Positions 8,974 to 16,449 of a stretch of 64,000 bases of DNA are shown piece by piece. Below the pieces are notes generated by a model. It did no database searches. It was not told where the DNA came from and saw nothing but the letters and a program-made list of their open reading frames with translations. The translations under genes were made by a program, and so were the position numbers. The stretch lies in contig NZ_FSQT01000001.1 in NCBI RefSeq assembly GCF_900143515.1, positions 310,001-374,000 of the forward strand, written 5' to 3'. Each line of letters starts with the position of its first letter. Positions within the stretch are counted from its first letter, which is position 1. The DNA is from Micromonospora cremea. Lineage in GTDB: Bacteria; Actinomycetota; Actinomycetes; Mycobacteriales; Micromonosporaceae.

Positions 8974-9531
8974 ATGGGACCGCTCATCTTCAGCCTCAAC
9001 CTCACCCTGGACGGTTGCGTCGACCACCAGGAGGGGATCGCCGACGACGAGACGCACGCCTTCTTCACCCGTCTCATGGACGAGGGCGGGGCAATGCTGT
9101 GGGGTCGCGTCACCTACGAGATGATGGAGAGCTACTGGCCGGCCGTCGCCCGCGGCGACGAGGAGGCGCCGCCGGCCATGCGCGAGTGGGCGGTCAAGCT
9201 GGAGGCCAAACCCAAGTACGTGGTGTCGTCGACGCGCAAGGACTTCCCGTGGGCCAACAGCCACCACATCGCCGGTGATCTGCGCGAGGGCGTGCAGAAG
9301 CTTAAGGACGCGACCCCGGCCGGGGTCCTCCTCGGAAGCGGCAAGCTCGCGACCGAGCTCGACCGGCTGGACCTGATCGACGAGTACAAGATGCTCGTCC
9401 ATCCCAGGATCGCCGGCCACGGCCCGACGCTGTACCAGGGCGGGCTGCCCGGCACGCGCCAGCTCGAGCTGCTCTCGGCGGAGCCGCTCCGCAACGGCGT
9501 GGTGGCCATGCACTACCGCCGCGCGCGCTGA
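8974..9531 (+). CDS. Dihydrofolate reductase / RibD C-terminal family reductase
   Basis: 185 residues from ATG 8974, with TAGACT eight bases upstream, so probably leaderless; the in-frame start 21 bases earlier would precede the -10 box. The chain starts GPLIFSLNLTLDGCVDHQEG, the usual N-terminus of the YwjB/YyaP-like DHFR-fold family, followed by MLWGRVTYEMMESYWP, PKYVVSSTRKDFPW, VLLGSGKLATELDRLDLIDE and LVHPRIAGHGPTLYQGG. Family members bind NADPH and reduce pterin- or flavin-like substrates; the natural substrate is usually unknown. It stands alone between an IS110 remnant and a gene-poor stretch. Confidence 0.85.
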   Translation: MGPLIFSLNLTLDGCVDHQEGIADDETHAFFTRLMDEGGAMLWGRVTYEMMESYWPAVARGDEEAPPAMREWAVKLEAKPKYVVSSTRKDFPWANSHHIAGDLREGVQKLKDATPAGVLLGSGKLATELDRLDLIDEYKMLVHPRIAGHGPTLYQGGLPGTRQLELLSAEPLRNGVVAMHYRRAR

Positions 9532-9903
9532 ATCACAGGAGTCCATCGCCGCCAGCTCACCGGCAGCGCGGCGTCCTCCTCGCGCTCGCCGTGCAGCGCC
9601 GAACGACTCCTCGAAGGCGAGGACGTCTTCGAAGAGCCCGGTCGAGGGCTCCGTGGATGTCGCCAGCGGCGCAGCATCGGCCCGAACGGCTACTACGAGG
9701 TCGATGCCCTTCTCCGCGGCCACGACATCATCGGCGACCCCGGCTAATTGATCGACATCCTTGCGCTCACCCGCCGACGCCTCCAGGACGGGACCCAAAT
9801 TCCCGCACATTGATCATGGAGAAACACTCCGCCCTGGGTCCAGAAGAGACGCCTATCTGGGCCCCGTTTCCACGACCGAAGCCACCTGATTATGAAACAC
9901 GCC
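9532..9903. other. Gene-poor stretch with a possible C-terminal gene remnant
   Basis: No complete gene. A forward frame ending at 9747 reads SIGPNGYYEVDALLRGHDII followed by Gly-Asp-Pro-Gly and a stop; it looks like the tail of a lost gene but has no usable start. The rest appears non-coding. Confidence 0.35.
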
Positions 9904-10359
9904 TTAGTCGAGGCAGTGGACGCGGACGGCGATGTGCTGTGGCTGACCGCCCGTGTCTCGGTGTAGGACCTCAAGCTCGACTCGGTGCCGGTCCATTGAG
10001 ACGGGGTCGTCCTTCTCGCCGGCCAGGCAGGTTGGATAGGTGCCGTCCTGGTGCAGTGTCCCGTTCACGTCCTGCCAGCTTTCGGCGATCACTGAATAGA
10101 TCGTGTCGCCATCGAGAGGGCCCCGTAGGGCCCCGTTCTCCTCGAAGGCGATGGACCTAGTCTGGTCATTCGACCAGGTGACCGTCCCAGCGAGCAGCTC
10201 CGGCTTGGCGGTGTGCGGATCGTCGGCAAGCTTGGCTGCTCCGAAGCCGCCGATCAGCCCTACGGCGACCAGCGCTAGGGAGAACGCGAGCGTGGCGAGG
10301 CGGCGATGTGGTGGGGTAGCGACCACAGCTTGCAGCGAGTCGGCGGATGCCACTGGCAT
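9904..10359 (-). CDS. Hypothetical membrane-anchored protein
   Basis: 151 residues from ATG 10359, chosen because TACCTT lies exactly six bases before it (leaderless pattern); an upstream in-frame start at 10407 would lie before that box. Residues 17-45 hold a basic patch and one transmembrane helix (LATLAFSLALVAVGLIGGFG). The remaining ~100 residues would be extracytoplasmic, beta-rich and with two Cys (YPTCLAGEKD and VRVHCLD), suitable for a disulfide. No enzyme motif. Confidence 0.65.
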   Translation of the reverse strand: MPVASADSLQAVVATPPHRRLATLAFSLALVAVGLIGGFGAAKLADDPHTAKPELLAGTVTWSNDQTRSIAFEENGALRGPLDGDTIYSVIAESWQDVNGTLHQDGTYPTCLAGEKDDPVSMDRHRVELEVLHRDTGGQPQHIAVRVHCLD

Positions 10360-10440
10360 GTCTGCAAGGTACGCGATCAGCGCCGACGGAGCTGGCCCAG
10401 AATGCACTCTCTTGCCGCCGACCGTGCGTCACGTGGACGA

Positions 10441-10587
10441 CTACGCCGTTGTGACTCCGGCAACGGCGTTGTGCTGCTGGTTTGCTGCGGTGCGCCGGAC
10501 GACCTGGATACCGGCGGTCGTGGTGGTCACGAGTGCCACGGATGCGGCGACCAGCAGCAGGGTGGTCTCGGCCAGTACGGTGCGCAT
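10441..10587 (-). CDS. Very small membrane protein
   Basis: 48 residues from ATG 10587, with GGGGGCGAG just upstream. It consists of a short start (MRTVLAET), one hydrophobic segment (TLLLVAASVALVTTTTAGIQ) and a polar tail. Coding status is supported by the ribosome binding site and the membrane helix only. It sits upstream of, and divergent from, the cold-shock gene. Confidence 0.4.
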   Translation of the reverse strand: MRTVLAETTLLLVAASVALVTTTTAGIQVVRRTAANQQHNAVAGVTTA

Positions 10588-10736
10588 GTACTCGCCCCCG
10601 TTTGCGGTGGCGGACAGGTACTGCACGCGGCGTGGCAGCAGACGAGTGACCAGGTCCACTCACTGCCATGGGATCGACGACAGATCATGTGCTACGGTAA
10701 CCGAGTTGCAGTTTTGATTTCCGTAGACGTTTTCCG

Positions 10737-10786
10737 GCGCCTGATGGGGCATCTGAAACCCATCCAGGCGCTTTTCGTTTTTCGTG
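10737..10786 (+). terminator. Hairpin plus U-tract in the leader of the cold-shock gene
   Basis: GCGCCTGATGGG (10737-10748) pairs with CCCATCCAGGCGC (10759-10771) with one bulged base, and TTTTCGTTTTT follows directly: a textbook intrinsic terminator. It lies 80-130 bases before the cold-shock start codon and no gene on this strand precedes it closely, so it could act as an attenuator in the cold-shock leader rather than end an upstream transcript. A possible -10 (TACGGT, 10693-10698) lies upstream. Confidence 0.65.
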
Positions 10787-10865
10787 TCGTTTCGACGCGG
10801 GTGATCAACGCGGCGGCGTAAGGGTCCGCAGAGTGCGGTCTCTAACAGCCTGCGAAGGAGCAGAC

Positions 10866-11069
10866 ATGACTACAGGTACCGTGAAGTGGTTCAACGCCGA
10901 CAAGGGCTTCGGCTTCATCAGCCCGGACGACGGCGGCGCCGACGTCTTCGCCCACTTCTCTGCAATCTCGGCGAGCGGCTTCCGCAGCCTCGACGAGAAT
11001 CAGAAGGTGGAGTTCGACATCACCCAAGGCCAGAAGGGCCCGCAGGCGGAGAACATCCGCCCGCTTTGA
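10866..11069 (+). CDS. cspA: Cold-shock protein, CspA family
   Basis: 67 residues from ATG 10866, with GAAGGAG at 10854-10860. It has the full single cold-shock domain: [20 protein letters not shown] (RNP1-type KGFGFI), DVFAHFSAI (RNP2-type VFAHF) and the usual end [14 protein letters not shown]. It binds single-stranded nucleic acid and acts as an RNA chaperone or antiterminator in the cytoplasm. It is monocistronic, with a strong terminator downstream and a hairpin-bearing leader upstream. Confidence 0.95.
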   Translation: MTTGTVKWFNADKGFGFISPDDGGADVFAHFSAISASGFRSLDENQKVEFDITQGQKGPQAENIRPL

Positions 11070-11078
11070 TCCACACTG

Positions 11079-11116
11079 CGAACGGCGGCCCGACTGGTTC
11101 AGCGGGCCGCCGTTCG
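11079..11116 (+). terminator. Perfect 14-bp hairpin terminator after the cold-shock gene
   Basis: CGAACGGCGGCCCG at 11079-11092 pairs perfectly with CGGGCCGCCGTTCG at 11103-11116 around a 10-base loop, starting 10 bases after the stop codon. There is no clear U-tract, as is common in actinomycete terminators. Confidence 0.8.
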
Positions 11117-11495
11117 GCGTTTCATGCGCTCACCACGGCATCGCGAAAATCTTCTGATCGGCAGAAGGCCGGCCATCTCGGTGTGGAGCGAGCTCAGCAT
11201 TGGCCCCGTGTTCTCTTCTTCGGATCGATTCGGACCTCGGGCGCTAGTCTGCCCAGGCCGATTGTCAGCTCTCGCCCAAGGCGCGCCTTTGGCTCATGAA
11301 CCAGATAGACACAGACGTCGACCCTTATCGCTGACGAGTCGAATTCCGCATCGCCGTCGTCCTGACGGTCGAGGCACGTACGGTCGCGGTCCAAGTGGAG
11401 CACACCATGGTCGGACTCGACGCCTCGCCTCCTGATGACTGTCAGACAGCCGGGACCCGGGGTGCGCGACGTTACATCCTGAAGGGTTGATGACT
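11117..11495. other. Intergenic, no clear gene
   Basis: Frames in this stretch are short, basic and inconsistent. I see no gene or structured element except the ribosome binding site GAAGGG (11481-11486) for the next gene. Confidence 0.4.
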
Positions 11496-11777
11496 ATGAC
11501 GACGACCTACTCGGGTCCTGCGAGGCTGATCCTGGTCGACGGCGCATGCATATCCGGCATGGCTTCCCTCAGTACCAACCAGCGCGGAGGACTCAACGGC
11601 TGGGGCGGCACGTTCCGTCCGGACGAGATCACGACAGACCTTCGCAACGCAGTCGAAGGGCTGCAATTGGAACTGCCCTACGATCGGATGGGGACAGTCG
11701 CCGTCACCGGCATACGCAAGCTACTCGCCACGCAGGTGTTGATGTCGTTGACAGGCCGCGGACCCGCACCATTCTGA
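11496..11777 (+). CDS. Hypothetical protein, actinobacterial small family
   Basis: 93 residues from ATG 11496 (GAAGGG nine bases upstream; ATG 11490 is too close to it). It reads MTTTYSGPARLILVDGACIS, SLSTNQRGGLNGWGGTF, EGLQLELPYDRMGTVAVTGI and ends with GRGPAPF. The pattern suggests a compact beta-rich domain. Function unknown. Confidence 0.65.
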   Translation: MTTTYSGPARLILVDGACISGMASLSTNQRGGLNGWGGTFRPDEITTDLRNAVEGLQLELPYDRMGTVAVTGIRKLLATQVLMSLTGRGPAPF

Positions 11778-11950
11778 TCGTGTGCCGCACGGCCGCCGCA
11801 CATCGCCGCCGCGACGCGGTCTCCCTGCTCTCACGCAGCGACGAGGGCAGGACCGTGTTGATCGGTAGACTTTGCCAGAAACCGTTAACTCTCATGCCGC
11901 GATCCGCGCGGTCATGCCGAGATGAGTGCGTGGGTAGAGGGATAAGCAAA

Positions 11951-12649
11951 TCATTGAGCCGGGATAACACGGGCGGCGACGTCCTGGGCCCAAAGCCGGT
12001 ATCCGAGGGCTGATGGGTGGAAGCGGTCGGCGCCGAAGAAGTCGGGCGGCGGCGTCCCGGCGGGCGCACCGATGAATGTTGTTCGCTCCGGGTTTCGTCC
12101 GCACACCTCCCGGGAGACCGCGTCCAGAGCGTCCGCACGCTCGCCGAGGTAGCGCGCGAGCCTCGCCGGAATGGAGGGGAACCGCGTGAACGGCGGGATC
12201 CCGGCGATCACCAACCGGTGGGTGCGGTGGGCGAGGTCGGTAAGGATGCCGGTCAGATCGTCGCGCCACAAAGCCGGCCCGCGCCCGGCCATCACGTCGT
12301 TGGCGCCGGCGAGCAGGACGACGATGTCAAGGTCGTCGCCGAGGCGCGGTACAAGCCGGAAGCGGATGCGCCGGGCCGTGGCGCCGAACTGGCCCACCAC
12401 CTGCCAGTTGGTCGGCCGCCGTGTGCGGGCGGCGATCTCCCGCGCGAACCCGGCCGCGAACGCCTCGTCGTCGCCGGTGACGCCGCAGCCCGCGGCGGTG
12501 GAGTCGCCGAGTACGGCCAGGCGCAGCGGCGTGCCTGCGGGCCCGGGCGCGGTGCCGCTGGTTCCGCCGCCCGGCGCCAAAGTGAGCCGAAGAGTGGAGC
12601 GCAGCCATAGCCCCTGGATGGCGACGACCGGCAGCCAGATCGGGTTCAC
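11951..12649 (-). CDS. SGNH/GDSL-family hydrolase
   Basis: 232 residues from GTG 12649. Block I is LAVLGDSTAAG with the nucleophile Ser at about residue 50. Block II Gly is in VVGQFGATARR, block III Asn in LLAGANDVMAG, and block V Asp208/His211 in GADRFHPSALGY: a complete SGNH catalytic set. The first ~20 residues are hydrophobic (IWLPVVAIQGLWLRS) and could anchor the protein in the membrane. These enzymes are esterases or lipases with varied substrates. Its GTG overlaps the stop of the methyltransferase gene (GTGA), so the two are translated as a pair. Confidence 0.85.
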   Translation of the reverse strand: MNPIWLPVVAIQGLWLRSTLRLTLAPGGGTSGTAPGPAGTPLRLAVLGDSTAAGCGVTGDDEAFAAGFAREIAARTRRPTNWQVVGQFGATARRIRFRLVPRLGDDLDIVVLLAGANDVMAGRGPALWRDDLTGILTDLAHRTHRLVIAGIPPFTRFPSIPARLARYLGERADALDAVSREVCGRNPERTTFIGAPAGTPPPDFFGADRFHPSALGYRLWAQDVAARVIPAQ

Positions 12650-13392
12650 GGGGTCACCCCGGCGGAGTTGCGGGCCAGCGTCAGGCTGGTCCCCAGGTCA
12701 AGCACCACGGTGCCGCCGAAGTCGTCGATCAACCGGCCGAGCAGGTCGAGGCCGCGCTGCTGCAGTTCCGGCGGGCGGGCCAGGAACGGGCCGAGGGTGC
12801 GTACCAGCGCGAGGTACCGGTCCCGGGTGAGCGGCACGTCGAGGCGGAACCGTTCCACGCGGACGTCGGCGAACTCACCGCCGGCCATCACGTCGTGGTA
12901 CATCCAGTCCGCCGGGCGCTCTTTCATAGTCGGGTCGAGTGAGTGGAGCAACGACCGGATCGCGGCGGCCTGCCGGGCGTCGGCGTAGCCGTACCGGTGC
13001 CCGAACAGGGCGAGGACCCCGCCCCGCGTCAGGGCGTCGCGTGCTTGCGCGTTACGGGTGACCGGGTCGAGCCAGTGCCAAGCCATTGCGCAGCCCAGCG
13101 CGGCCACCCCGCCGGGCGGCGGGGTCCACTGCTCGAACTTGCCGACGTGCACCTGTGCCTGCGGAAACTTGGCACTGAGCAGGTCAGCCATCCGCGGGTC
13201 CGGCTCAATGCAGGTCAGCGGAGCGCCGATGGCGGCGAGGACCTCGGTGCCCTTTCCCGTGCCGGCGCCGATTTCAGCCACCGAGGCGGGAACGCCGCCG
13301 TGGTACGCGATGATCGCGTCGGCGACCTCAGCCGGATAACCGGGCCGCTCCTTCTCGTACAGCTCTGCCACCGAACCGAAGACATCCATGAC
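12646..13392 (-). CDS. Class I SAM-dependent methyltransferase
   Basis: 248 residues from ATG 13392, with GGGAGGGG four bases upstream; the open frame extends further upstream, but that part crosses the operator region and the tetR start. The SAM-binding glycine loop EIGAGTGKGT is at 39-48, the acidic end of beta-2 is in LTCIEPDPRM, and a GCAMAWHWLDP segment follows, the pattern of small-molecule methyltransferases. It is the first gene of an operon with the SGNH hydrolase and is divergent from tetR, which most likely represses it. Confidence 0.85.
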   Translation of the reverse strand, partial: VMDVFGSVAELYEKERPGYPAEVADAIIAYHGGVPASVAEIGAGTGKGTEVLAAIGAPLTCIEPDPRMADLLSAKFPQAQVHVGKFEQWTPPPGGVAALGCAMAWHWLDPVTRNAQARDALTRGGVLALFGHRYGYADARQAAAIRSLLHSLDPTMKERPADWMYHDVMAGGEFADVRVERFRLDVPLTRDRYLALVRTLGPFLARPPELQQRGLDLLGRLIDDFGGTVVLDLGTSLTLARNSAGVTP

Positions 13393-13420
13393 GCCCCTCC
13401 CGAGTGGCCGATTGACCTCA

Positions 13421-13470
13421 TATACGCTGCCGTACAGGGCGAGGATATCGGCCATATACGGTGGCGTATA
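13421..13470. promoter_or_regulatory. Two palindromic TetR-type operators
   Basis: TATACG-CTGC-CGTACA (13421-13436) and TATACG-GTGG-CGTATA (13455-13470) are two copies of the same inverted repeat (six-base arms, four-base spacer; the second is perfect), 34 bases apart between the divergent methyltransferase and tetR starts. This is the expected arrangement for an autoregulating TetR repressor that also controls the neighbouring operon. Confidence 0.7.
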
Positions 13471-13482
13471 CGCTAGAGTGAG

Positions 13483-14082
13483 GTGAGTCACATCAAGTTC
13501 GAGACGCGCACGCCGCGAGACCGATGGATCGAGGCCGGGCTGGAAGCGCTCGCGGCCGGCGGCCCGGACGCGGTCCGTGTCGAAGCATTGGCCAAGCAGC
13601 TCGGCGTCACGAAGGGCGGCTTCTACGGATTCTTCACCGACCGCGACGCGCTGCTGACGGCCATGCTGGACACGTGGGAGCGGGAAAGCACCGACGAGGT
13701 GCTCGATCGCATCGAACGCGAAGGCGGCCACCCGAAGACCCGGATTGCCAGGGCCGGCGTTCTGACCTTCTCCAGTGACCGACTCCTGCCGATCGACCTC
13801 GCGATCCGCGACTGGTCCCGCCGCGACCAGGCGGTCGCCGATCGCCTACGCCGGGTCGACAACCGGCGGATGGGTCTGCTGCGGGAAATGATCGGCACCT
13901 TTTGCGACGATCCGGAGGAGGTGGAGGCCCGCAGCGTGCTCGCGTTCTGCCTACTCATCGGAGAACACTTCCTAGCCGCCGACCACGGCGACCGCACCCG
14001 CGCGCAGGTGGTGCGTCGCGCCGGCGATCTCATCCTCGACCGGCGGCCGGGCAACGGCACAGGCATCCGCCTCCCGACCTGA
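13483..14082 (+). CDS. TetR/AcrR-family transcriptional regulator
   Basis: 199 residues from GTG 13483. The N-terminal helix-turn-helix (about 28-52) reads VRVEALAKQLGVTKGGFYGF followed by FTDRDALLTAML, the standard TetR signature. The C-terminal ligand-binding domain is all helical and shows no recognisable inducer class. It is divergent from the methyltransferase-SGNH pair with two operators between them, so it probably represses both directions and responds to a substrate or product of that operon. Confidence 0.9.
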   Translation: MSHIKFETRTPRDRWIEAGLEALAAGGPDAVRVEALAKQLGVTKGGFYGFFTDRDALLTAMLDTWERESTDEVLDRIEREGGHPKTRIARAGVLTFSSDRLLPIDLAIRDWSRRDQAVADRLRRVDNRRMGLLREMIGTFCDDPEEVEARSVLAFCLLIGEHFLAADHGDRTRAQVVRRAGDLILDRRPGNGTGIRLPT

Positions 14083-14352
14083 AGCCAGACTTCAATCCGC
14101 CCCAAATTTCTTCAGTTTCACCTGGCAGTAGCAGCACTCCTTCCAAGATCGACATCACTCTCATGCCGCGGAGCGAGCGTCACGTTGCGCGATGGCCGTG
14201 CGGTGCGCTCGACGTGCGCGGACATGCCGAGATCAGCGCATCCGATCTTGACGGCATGGCGCCTCAACCGCCACCGTGGCAGCCCGTTCGGGCCTTCGAG
14301 ATCTTGGCGAGGCGATAGCCGTAGCCGTCGAGCAGTCGCCAGGGAACTGGGC

Positions 14353-15288
14353 TCAGATGTCGTGAAGGAACAGGGTCATGCCGCTCAGGCGGTCGCCGGC
14401 CAGGGTGAGCACCACCAGCCCGCCAGGTCGCTCGGTGCCGTCCCCGACGAGGTGCGAGACAAACGCAGGCTGCCCGTTCATGCGAGTAGGGCGCAGCCGG
14501 ATTCTTAGCCTTTGGCTGACGCGCCAAGCGGCGCTGGTCCGCAGGAACGAGATGATGGCGGCCACGCCGTGGTATTCGTGCGGGGCGGGCGGCATGGCCA
14601 GCCATGCCTCGTCGGTGAGCAGACTGACCAGGGTGTCAAAATCGTTACCTGCGAAGGCTTCGGCGAAGCGCTCGACTACCTGACGTTCCCGCGTCGATCC
14701 AGGCGCGGGCGGCGCCTCACCGGCGGGGTCGCGGTGACGTTCGATCGCGCCGCGTGCCCGCTGCAGCAGACCTTTGATCGCGGTCGGTGTGGTGTCCAGC
14801 ATCGGCGCGACCTCACCGAGCGGGTAACCGAGCACATCGCAGAGCACCAGCACGGCGGCCTGCCGCGGTGTGAGGCGCTGCAACGCCGCGATGAACGCCA
14901 ACTCGATGTCCTCCCGCGCGCCGTAGCGCGCCTCGGGGCCGCGGTCGGCGTCGGGCACGTGCTCCAGCAGCGCGTCCGGGTAGGGCTGCAGCCAGGTCAC
15001 GTGAGTGCGGCGGCTGGGTTCCGGCGGCTGAAACGGCGGCTGCGGCTCGGACGGTATCCGTCGGCCGCGATCCCGCAGCGCGTTGAGGCAGCGGTTGGTG
15101 GCGATCCGGTAGAGCCACGACCGCAGCGATGAGCGGCCCTCGAACCCGTCCAGGCCGCGCCAGGCCGCCAGCAGCGCCTCCTGCAACACGTCCTCGGCAT
15201 CGGTCACCGAGCCCAGCAGGCGGTAGCAGTGCACCAGCAACTCGCGCCGGTGCTCTGCCACCAGATCCTCGAACGTGACCTGCGTCAC
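14353..15288 (-). CDS. ECF sigma factor with SnoaL-like C-terminal domain (SigX5/TIGR02960 type)
   Basis: 311 residues from GTG 15288. Region 2 is at about 8-75 (YRLLGSVTDAEDVLQEALLA, then SSLRSWLYRIATNRCLNALR). A characteristic THVTWLQPYPDALLEHV block links to region 4 at about 130-185 (LTPRQAAVLVLCDVLGYPLG). A SnoaL/NTF2-like domain (about 200-310) ends the protein. ECF factors of this type use the C-terminal domain to modulate activity in place of a classical anti-sigma factor. It is divergent from a small SnoaL-like gene that may be its target. Confidence 0.9.
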   Translation of the reverse strand: MTQVTFEDLVAEHRRELLVHCYRLLGSVTDAEDVLQEALLAAWRGLDGFEGRSSLRSWLYRIATNRCLNALRDRGRRIPSEPQPPFQPPEPSRRTHVTWLQPYPDALLEHVPDADRGPEARYGAREDIELAFIAALQRLTPRQAAVLVLCDVLGYPLGEVAPMLDTTPTAIKGLLQRARGAIERHRDPAGEAPPAPGSTRERQVVERFAEAFAGNDFDTLVSLLTDEAWLAMPPAPHEYHGVAAIISFLRTSAAWRVSQRLRIRLRPTRMNGQPAFVSHLVGDGTERPGGLVVLTLAGDRLSGMTLFLHDI

Positions 15289-15312
15289 AGCCGTTCCGTT
15301 TCCCGGCTCGGA

Positions 15313-15333
15313 GGTGTCGTAACGGGCGACACC
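15313..15333. promoter_or_regulatory. 7-bp inverted repeat between the sigma factor and the SnoaL-like gene
   Basis: GGTGTCG (15313-15319) and CGACACC (15327-15333) are perfect inverted repeats with a seven-base gap, directly before the GAAGGAGA ribosome binding site at 15334-15341. It may be an operator or an mRNA hairpin. Confidence 0.45.
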
Positions 15334-15345
15334 GAAGGAGAGATC

Positions 15346-15726
15346 ATGACCAGCCCAGCATTGCAGATCGCCTTAGCTCATCACCGCGCGTGGACCGGCA
15401 AGAACCTCGAAACGGCGATGACCTACATCGCGGACAACGTCGTGCTCGATGCCCCTCCCGGGCGACTCGCCGGCATCCACGCCTACCGTGAGTTTCTCGT
15501 GCCGTTCGCGGAACAGTTCCTGATCAGCGCGGAGATGATCGCCGCATTCGGGGACGACAGCACAGCCCTGCTCATGTACGACACCGAAACGATCCCGGCC
15601 AAAAGCGCACCGGCGGCCGAGTGCGTCACGGTCCGGGGCGGAAAGATCGTCCACAACCGGTTCATCTTCGACCGTCTGCCGTTCGAAGAGTTCCAACGCC
15701 GGCGGGCCAGTGATGGTGTTCGATGA
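15346..15726 (+). CDS. SnoaL-like / NTF2-like small protein
   Basis: 126 residues from ATG 15346, with GAAGGAGA four bases upstream. It is a single cone-shaped alpha+beta barrel domain: ALAHHRAWTGKNLETAMTYI, DNVVLDAPPGRLAGIHAYRE and a final strand VRGGKIVHNRFIFDRLPFEE. Many members bind or isomerise small hydrophobic compounds; catalytic residues are not diagnostic here. It is divergent from the sigma factor, whose own C-terminus has the same fold, and overlaps the next gene by 14 bases. Confidence 0.8.
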   Translation: MTSPALQIALAHHRAWTGKNLETAMTYIADNVVLDAPPGRLAGIHAYREFLVPFAEQFLISAEMIAAFGDDSTALLMYDTETIPAKSAPAAECVTVRGGKIVHNRFIFDRLPFEEFQRRRASDGVR

Positions 15727-16045
15727 CCAACTGGCCGCCCGGGTGCGGGAGGCCCTCGCCGACCAGTCAGGCGTTACCGAGAAGCGGATGTTCGGCGGGC
15801 TCGCCTGGCTGGTGCACGGCCACATGGCCGTCGTCGCCCTCAACGGCGGAGGCCTGATGGTGCGGGTCGCCCGAGCCGACCACGAGATGATGCTCGCCGA
15901 ACCTGGTACCGCCACAATGGTGATGCGCAGCCGACCCTTGCGGGGCTGGATCACAGTGGCCGAGCAGGCCTGTGCCACGCGTTCGGACCTGGTCACCTGG
16001 GTACGGCGCGGGCTGACCTACGCGTTGACCTTGCCAGGCCGGTAG
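15713..16045 (+). CDS. TfoX N-terminal-domain family protein
   Basis: About 110 residues from ATG 15713 (GTG 15710 is equally possible), overlapping the end of the preceding gene and therefore likely translationally coupled. The signature EKRMFGGLAWLVHGHMAVVA is the TfoX N-terminal motif, followed by GLMVRVA and a C-terminal WVRRGLTYALTLP. Despite the name, stand-alone actinobacterial members have no shown role in competence. Confidence 0.85.
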   Translation: MVFDDQLAARVREALADQSGVTEKRMFGGLAWLVHGHMAVVALNGGGLMVRVARADHEMMLAEPGTATMVMRSRPLRGWITVAEQACATRSDLVTWVRRGLTYALTLPGR

Positions 16046-16449
16046 GCGTCAGCTCACCCGCCGGTACCGCGTACCAGCGGGCGAGCTGGCCATCCACTTA
16101 TGGCACTTATGGCAAGGCGCCGCTCGAACCAAGGGTTTAGGGTGGTTGGTGGCGGGTCCGGGAAGTGGCTTGTCCGAAGGGCCGATGTCCGGGGTCAGGT
16201 CGGTCACGCTGGATTGCAGAGTCGTCCCCGAGTGCCCTCCCGGATCCGCCGCCTGCCGTCGTTTCTGGTCGGCGACCATCCGGGCGTAGTCCACGTTGGA
16301 CAGTCGCCGCTTCAGCGCGCGCTGGTGGCTCCGGTGCTGTGGACCGTCGGGGCCGACGGGCGGTTCTCACGACTGGTTGGCCTGACGCGCTTGTTGCTGC
16401 CCCGGCTGCCGCCTTACGGTCACGGCCGGATTTTGCTAGGTTGACCGCC
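16046..16449. other. Intergenic region with a possible minus-strand gene remnant
   Basis: No complete gene. On the minus strand a frame without a start reads HQRALKRRLSNVDYARMVAD and then QKRRQAADPGG before turning non-coding; it may be the tail of a mobile-element protein, but I cannot name the family. TAGGTT at 16437-16442 lies seven bases before the GTG at 16450 and is the likely -10 box of the next gene. Confidence 0.4.

Noticed and set aside
16049..16294. A minus-strand frame containing NVDYARMVADQKRRQA
   Set aside because: The segment looks protein-like but has no start, no recognisable family and ends in Pro-rich noise; described under the intergenic entry only.
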